A stretch of 8,408 nt of DNA from assembly GCA_020061965.1 (NCBI GenBank), contig JAGUXG010000183.1, positions 1-8,408 on the forward strand, in the 5' to 3' direction. This stretch comes from a bacterium. Lineage in GTDB: Bacteria > UBA9089 > UBA9088 > JAGUXG01. Position numbers and translations under genes: made by a program. The notes beneath the pieces are model-generated. The model ran no database searches. It was not told where the DNA came from and saw nothing but the letters and a program-made list of their open reading frames with translations. The number at the start of each line of letters is the position of its first letter. The stretch's first letter is position 1. Below are positions 6,652 through 8,408 of the stretch, in pieces.

Positions 6652-7033
6652 GTATTTATTGGTTGGCGGATATGCTGTTGGTTATTATGGGTATCCGCGA
6701 GCAACAGGCGATATGGATATCTGGATAGCTATTGCTCCAGATAACGCTCGTAAGGTGAATGAAGTATTTTGCGACTTTGGTATGTCTGCCAATGATATTT
6801 CGGAAAGTTTGTTTTTGGAAAAAGACAAGGTGATTAGAATTGGGTATCCACCAGTGCGAATAGAGGTCATCACTGGGGTTTCTGGAGTAGATTTTGCAGA
6901 ATGCTATAAAAGACGGGAAGTAGTTGATATTGACGGAATAGCCGTCAACTTTATATCAATTGATGATCTTAAAAAGAACAAGAAAGCAAGTGGAAGGCAC
7001 AAGGATTTAGAAGATTTAGAGCATTTACCATAA
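6584..7033 (+). CDS. AbiEii-like nucleotidyltransferase
   Basis: 149 residues. The core YLLVGGYAVGYYGYPRATGDMDIWI contains GG (28-29), R39 and the metal-binding pair D43-x-D45. A third acidic position may be E94 in VRIEV. The C-terminal ISIDDLKKNKKASGRHKDLEDLEHL is the usual ending of this family. Related proteins include AbiEii-type toxins and stand-alone nucleotidyltransferases that modify tRNA or proteins; the substrate here is unknown. The start at 6584 lies inside the small upstream gene, in a different frame, and gives the family-like N-terminus (HPDFKDFLRLLNLRGVKYL). The stop directly abuts the etfA start. This type differs from the MNT at 857, so the window has two unrelated nucleotidyltransferase cassettes. 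Confidence 0.85.
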   Translation: MGKIGLHPDFKDFLRLLNLRGVKYLLVGGYAVGYYGYPRATGDMDIWIAIAPDNARKVNEVFCDFGMSANDISESLFLEKDKVIRIGYPPVRIEVITGVSGVDFAECYKRREVVDIDGIAVNFISIDDLKKNKKASGRHKDLEDLEHLP

Positions 7034-8206
7034 ATGATTGAAATTATCAAAGAGCTATGCACAGGTTGCGGGATATGCACAAAGGGCTGTCCCTTTGGCT
7101 TGATAGAGCTGAAGGAGAAGATGGTTTTCATTAAAGAGGGGTGTAACCTCTGCGGCGCCTGTGTTGATAAGTGCAAAGAATCTGCTATCAAGATTAAGAT
7201 AGAGGATGTCCAATACGACACCTCTTGTTTTTCTGGGGTCTGGGTCTTTATTGAACAAACAGAGAGCAAGCTGAAAGGGATTAGCCTTGAGCTATTGGGT
7301 GAAGGAAGAAGGCTCTCTGATGAGTTAAAGACAAGTCTCACAGCAGTCCTCTTTGGAGAAAGGGTTAAAGAGCTTGCGAAGACCCTTATAACAGGTGGGG
7401 CAGATGAGGTCTTGACCTGCGATTATCCAAACCTGGCCTACTACCAAGACGAAATATATACAACCCTTCTGGCAAAGCTCATCTTTGAAAGAAGACCTGA
7501 GATTGTTCTTATAGGTGCCACACCTATTGGCAGATCTCTTGCCCCAAGAATAGCTGCCAGATTAAGGACAGGCCTCACTGCTGACTGCACAGAGCTACGA
7601 ATAGATGAAGAAAAGAGGCTTGTTCAGATAAGACCTGCATTTGGCGGGAATATTATGGCTTCAATCATCACCAAAAGAAGGCCACAGATAGCTACGGTGA
7701 GACCTCGGGTGATGAAGCCACTACCACCTGACAATCAAAGAAAAGGTAGGGTTATAGAGATTATAGAAGATCTATCTTCTATCAGACCAAAGGCAAAGAG
7801 GCTGGATTTTATAAAGGAGTATGCATCTGGACCAGGGATAGAGGAGGCAAATGTTATTGTTTCAGGTGGAAGAGGGCTGAAGGCAGCGGAAAACTTCAAG
7901 CTCTTAGAGGAGTTGGCAAGATTACTCGGTGGTGCTGTTGGTGCATCAAGGGCAGCAGTAGATAGCAGCTGGATATCTCATCTTCATCAAGTTGGTCAAA
8001 CTGGAAAGACAGTCTCCCCAAAGCTCTATATTGCCTGCGGAATATCAGGGGCTATTCAGCATATAGCCGGAATGAGGACATCTGATTGTATTGTGGCCAT
8101 AAACAAAGATGCCTCAGCCCCAATCTTTGATATAGCCACTTATGGCATAGTCGCAGATCTATTTGAGATAGTGCCGCTACTGATAAAGGAGATAAGTAAA
8201 AGATAG
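7034..8206 (+). CDS. etfA: Electron-transfer flavoprotein alpha subunit with N-terminal 2x[4Fe-4S] ferredoxin domain
   Basis: 390 residues. The N-terminal ferredoxin domain has Cys9/12/15/19 and Cys37/40/43/47. The EtfA N-terminal domain follows (about 65-265), then the FAD-binding C-terminal domain: SGGRG (277-281), SR (305-306), QVGQTGK (319-325), SGAIQH (338-343) and NKD (357-359). EtfA pairs with EtfB to move electrons between acyl-CoA or other dehydrogenases, NADH and quinones or ferredoxin. Ferredoxin-fused EtfA occurs in anaerobes, some of them with bifurcating or membrane-linked systems. No etfB lies beside it in this window, though etfB normally precedes etfA. It must lie beyond 8408 or elsewhere. 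The ATG abuts the NTase stop and has no clear Shine-Dalgarno, so translation probably depends on coupling. Confidence 0.95.
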   Translation: MIEIIKELCTGCGICTKGCPFGLIELKEKMVFIKEGCNLCGACVDKCKESAIKIKIEDVQYDTSCFSGVWVFIEQTESKLKGISLELLGEGRRLSDELKTSLTAVLFGERVKELAKTLITGGADEVLTCDYPNLAYYQDEIYTTLLAKLIFERRPEIVLIGATPIGRSLAPRIAARLRTGLTADCTELRIDEEKRLVQIRPAFGGNIMASIITKRRPQIATVRPRVMKPLPPDNQRKGRVIEIIEDLSSIRPKAKRLDFIKEYASGPGIEEANVIVSGGRGLKAAENFKLLEELARLLGGAVGASRAAVDSSWISHLHQVGQTGKTVSPKLYIACGISGAIQHIAGMRTSDCIVAINKDASAPIFDIATYGIVADLFEIVPLLIKEISKR

Positions 8207-8264
8207 CGTAAGAAGAATTATAAGTCATATATACCCAAAAGCAACAGGTTTACCGAAAATTTTT

Positions 8265-8322
8265 GTTGTAGGTTATAAGTTGTAGGTTGAAGAAGTAGAA
8301 CAAATAACATACAACTTACAAC
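8265..8322. repeat. GTTGTAGGTT direct repeat with inverted partner (hairpin)
   Basis: GTTGTAGGTT occurs at 8265-8274 and again at 8279-8288. AACTTACAAC at 8313-8322 can pair with either copy over 10 bases, with one G-U wobble. It lies 58 bases after the etfA stop. No T-run follows, so it is more like a dispersed intergenic repeat than a standard terminator, although it could stabilise the mRNA 3' end. Confidence 0.6.
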
Positions 8323-8328
8323 ATCCTA

Positions 8329-8389
8329 AATTTCCCATTTTCCGCACCCTTTGATAAGGTTTAACAAATTGAAAGGAAAATGGGAAATT
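8329..8389. repeat. 61-base unit with perfect 15-base inverted ends, holding copy 2 of the 48-base repeat
   Basis: Bases 8329-8343 and 8375-8389 are perfect 15-base inverted repeats. The first 48 bases (8329-8376) are the exact reverse complement of 5179-5226. The 31-base interior has CCTT/AAGG pairing potential. Such a unit resembles a REP-type palindrome or a very short MITE-like element; no transposase gene is present to assign it. The remaining bases 8207-8264 and 8390-8408 show no gene. Confidence 0.85.
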
Positions 8390-8408
8390 AAAGAAAAAAT
8401 CTTCAAAT

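Noticed and set aside
8265..8389. CRISPR array
   Set aside because: The repeats are too short and irregular, with no regular spacers and no cas genes.

Overview
The window is an AT-leaning, gene-dense stretch of bacterial chromosome. All recognisable genes are on the + strand, many joined by ATGA or TAAATG junctions. A bacterial L25/CTC protein, a bacterial-type peptidyl-tRNA hydrolase and a class I PRPP synthase show that the host is a bacterium. The abundance of iron-sulfur redox proteins (ferredoxin-tailed NuoF, NuoG-like protein, ferredoxin-fused EtfA) suggests an anaerobe. The compact style, HEPN/nucleotidyltransferase cassettes and small palindromic intergenic repeats remind me of uncultured candidate-phylum genomes, but I cannot name the taxon from the sequence.

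Region 1 (1-3877) is an NADH-linked electron-transfer operon. It starts inside a NuoF-type diaphorase subunit that carries a C-terminal 2x[4Fe-4S] domain, and it ends with a 752-residue NuoG-like subunit. Between these two partners lies an accessory cassette: a broken clan AA aspartic protease gene, then a minimal nucleotidyltransferase (MNT) and a HEPN partner. The cassette is joined to nuoG by a 4-base overlap. The broken protease still seems to hold the original C-terminal codons and stop in another frame, which points to a frameshifting internal deletion.

Region 2 (3878-6444) is the widely conserved bacterial order prs - rplY - pth. It supplies PRPP for nucleotide synthesis, ribosomal protein L25 and peptidyl-tRNA recycling. 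The prs gene most likely starts at a GTG (4169), after a 291-base leader in which I see no gene.

Region 3 (6445-8206) follows pth with no gap: a 68-residue small protein, an AbiEii-like nucleotidyltransferase that overlaps it by 68 bases, and then an electron-transfer flavoprotein alpha subunit with an N-terminal 2x[4Fe-4S] domain. No etfB is visible on either side of it. Both nucleotidyltransferase cassettes therefore sit seamlessly inside housekeeping or energy operons.

Non-coding structure: an exact 48-base sequence occurs at 5179-5226 and, in inverted orientation, at 8329-8376. The two copies bracket rplY-pth-orf68-NTase-etfA. The second copy lies in a 61-base unit with perfect 15-base inverted ends, like a tiny non-autonomous mobile or REP-like element. 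Other small repeats lie at 641-676 and 8265-8322. No tRNA, rRNA, CRISPR array or transposase gene was seen.
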